From positions 1 to 28,405 of the IMG/VR virus record IMGVR_UViG_3300037840_000250: a stretch of 28,405 nt of DNA, one strand, 5' to 3'. The notes beneath the pieces are model-generated. The model did not search any database. It saw nothing but the letters and a program-made list of their open reading frames with translations, and was not told the DNA's origin. Source of the DNA: a virus. Of this stretch, positions 27,142-28,405 are shown piece by piece. The position numbers were made by a program, and so were the translations under genes. Each line of letters starts with the position of its first letter. Position 1 is the stretch's first letter.

Positions 27142-28143
27142 ATGTCTTTTTCTCAATATAATTTTAATGGAAATATAACATCTGTTGATGTATCGGCAAC
27201 TACTAATGTTGCTGGTAATTATTATAATGGAAATTCTAATAATGGTGTTGGCGCTCAATTAGTTATTTCGGGAACTACCTTAACAATTGATTCAATAACA
27301 CTTAAAATTGGAAATATTATTTTATTAACAAATCAAACTAATAAGAATGAAAATGGAATTTATGTTTTAAACAATATTGATTTACTAAATAGTCTAATAA
27401 CACTTGAAAGAAGAAATGATTTTCAGTGCATAGAGCAATTAAAATCTGGCCAATATCTCACTGTTGGTGAAGGAACAGAAAATGCTGGTTCCGTTTATAT
27501 TGTTAATGAGCCATTACCAAGTAGATTTGGTATTGATCCTTTAATAATTACATTACCTGCGCCATCAACAGCAGATTTTAACGTCATAACAAGTGGACCA
27601 ACGCCTGGTTTTGTTAATGCATTAACGGCTTCTATAACTTCTCCTGTTGCAATAGTAGATGGTCCAGGAACTAATTTTGAGGTCATTTCTGGTATAGTAA
27701 ATTTAAATGGCGTGGCAAGTTCAGGTCCAATAGTCGGAGTAACAGGTGTTTTAATATCTAAAAGTGGAACATATGATCTCAGTTCTTCATATCTAGCTGC
27801 GGTTGTTGGTGAAATAAATTTTACGGCTGGAAATTCAACAATAAATGGCGCCGAAATGTTCGGGGTACTTTCACTATTCCGTGGTGTCAATACTCCAACT
27901 GATTTGAGTAATGTTAGGGGACTTGGTTCTATTAATCTAAGTATTCAAGAAATAGGTGCTCATTTATATAATCAAGGAACAGCAACTTACTTCTTATTTG
28001 GCACTGGCGTAACTTATAATTCTGCCGCAGGAACAAGTTCTGGATCGGCTGGTGACCCAGCTCACTGTAATGCAAATACTGTTTTGAAAATTTCGATTAA
28101 TGGATCGATTGGTTATATTCCTGTATTCGCAAGTAATGAATAG
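27142..28143 (+). CDS. Tail-spike / receptor-binding protein, paralogue 3 (333 residues)
   Basis: Residues 1-135 are the same head domain, more diverged (SQYNFNGNITSVDVSATTNV, AGNYYNGNSNNGVGAQLVIS, RRNDFQCIEQLKSGQYLTVG). The C-terminal 200 residues match paralogue 2 in the motif GDPAHCNANTVLKISINGSI-GYIPVF and the preceding N-x-G-T-A-T-Y-F / T-A-G-T stretch; elsewhere they differ strongly, as expected for a receptor-contact surface. GGATTATTAAA precedes the ATG. Confidence 0.8.
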   Translation: MSFSQYNFNGNITSVDVSATTNVAGNYYNGNSNNGVGAQLVISGTTLTIDSITLKIGNIILLTNQTNKNENGIYVLNNIDLLNSLITLERRNDFQCIEQLKSGQYLTVGEGTENAGSVYIVNEPLPSRFGIDPLIITLPAPSTADFNVITSGPTPGFVNALTASITSPVAIVDGPGTNFEVISGIVNLNGVASSGPIVGVTGVLISKSGTYDLSSSYLAAVVGEINFTAGNSTINGAEMFGVLSLFRGVNTPTDLSNVRGLGSINLSIQEIGAHLYNQGTATYFLFGTGVTYNSAAGTSSGSAGDPAHCNANTVLKISINGSIGYIPVFASNE

Positions 28144-28151
28144 GATTTAAA

Positions 28152-28373
28152 ATGGAAAAAATAAGACTACAGAATAGATTGAATGAAATTGAAAAATTAA
28201 TAGCTGATAAGAATAAGTCAATTCAACAAGGAATGGCTGATCTAAATGTTTTACTTGGTTGTAAAAATGAATGCCTTCATTGGATGAAGGAAATGGATAC
28301 GCCTCCTCTAACATTGGATGAATTAAAAAATGTTTTGGGGGCCGACAAGATAGAAGTTATGGATAACAAATAA
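28152..28373 (+). CDS. Coiled-coil protein, possible tail-fibre assembly factor (73 residues)
   Basis: MEKIRLQNRLNEIEKLIADK starts a heptad-patterned helix up to about residue 47, followed by TPPLTLDELKNVLGADKIEV. AGGATTTAAA precedes the ATG. Its place right after the spike genes and its short coiled coil recall small chaperones of tail-fibre assembly, but no family is recognised. Confidence 0.62.
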   Translation: MEKIRLQNRLNEIEKLIADKNKSIQQGMADLNVLLGCKNECLHWMKEMDTPPLTLDELKNVLGADKIEVMDNK

Positions 28374-28386
28374 AGGAGTTATTTAA

Positions 28387-28405
28387 ATGGGATTTCCAAT
28401 TAGTA
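28387..28405 (+). CDS. Start of a further gene, cut by the window end
   Basis: AAAGGAGTTATTTAA precedes an ATG at 28387-28389, followed by MGFPIS before the window ends. Spacing from the previous stop fits the operon. Nothing can be said about the product. Confidence 0.5.

Noticed and set aside
27495-27890. 131-codon - strand frame
   Set aside because: Antisense to spike paralogue 3; the repeated T/P-rich product reflects codon bias of the + strand gene.
1-28405. CRISPR array, insertion sequence, integrase or attachment site
   Set aside because: No regularly spaced direct repeats, no transposase or recombinase motif, and no terminal inverted repeats or target duplications were seen.

Overview
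The window is a contiguous, gene-dense piece of an AT-rich tailed-phage (or prophage) genome with a P22-like podovirus morphogenesis module. The diagnostic run is small terminase, large terminase, P22 gp1-type portal, scaffold, P22 gp5-type coat, gp4-type tail adaptor, gp10-type tail hub, three ejection-type proteins, then tail fibre and spike genes, all on the + strand. The base composition, Shine-Dalgarno starts and P22-like capsid suggest a phage of a low-GC gammaproteobacterium. A Legionellales-type host is only a guess. No integrase, CI/Cro-type repressor or replicative helicase is visible, so lifestyle cannot be decided. Both ends cut through genes.

Layout. (1) 1-3623, - strand: an early operon of mostly short, overlapping genes. 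It holds a ribbon-helix-helix-like regulator, unknown small proteins, a Sak4-type RecA-like ATPase with its DUF669 partner (a single-strand annealing recombination pair), a DUF551 protein, two tiny membrane proteins, a YopX-family protein and the start of one more gene. (2) 3624-3982: no protein gene. It contains the regulator's promoter and a complete-looking - strand small-RNA unit (promoter, two hairpins, CU-rich repeats, terminator). (3) 3983-6422, + strand: a winged-helix replication-like protein, a VRR-NUC nuclease, a zinc-ribbon protein, a GH24 lysozyme and a WGR-domain protein. (4) 7692-6404, - strand: an operon from its own promoter with a zinc-ribbon peptide, a three-TM holin, an unusual tRNA-like region and a coiled-coil peptide. 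(5) 7704-13048, + strand: packaging genes with many small accessory genes between the terminase subunits and between large terminase and portal, several of them zinc-ribbon proteins. (6) 13118-28405, + strand: capsid, tail and receptor-binding genes, ending in three tandem paralogues.

How the parts work together. Terminase and portal fill a procapsid made by coat and scaffold. The gp4-like and gp10-like proteins close it. The ejection proteins are carried inside, and the fibre/spike proteins bind the host. The holin and lysozyme, encoded on opposite strands, release progeny. Three leftward promoters carry related TACA/TGTA inverted repeats, which suggests one common repressor, possibly the ribbon-helix-helix protein.

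The least explained parts are RNA-like: the putative small RNA at 3705-3926 with repeated anti-Shine-Dalgarno segments; the 6553-6840 region, where a tRNA-like cloverleaf sits between two halves of another tRNA-like fold; and structured leaders before the portal and scaffold genes, where helices overlap or frame the ribosome-binding site. These come from pairing by eye and have not been folded or searched.
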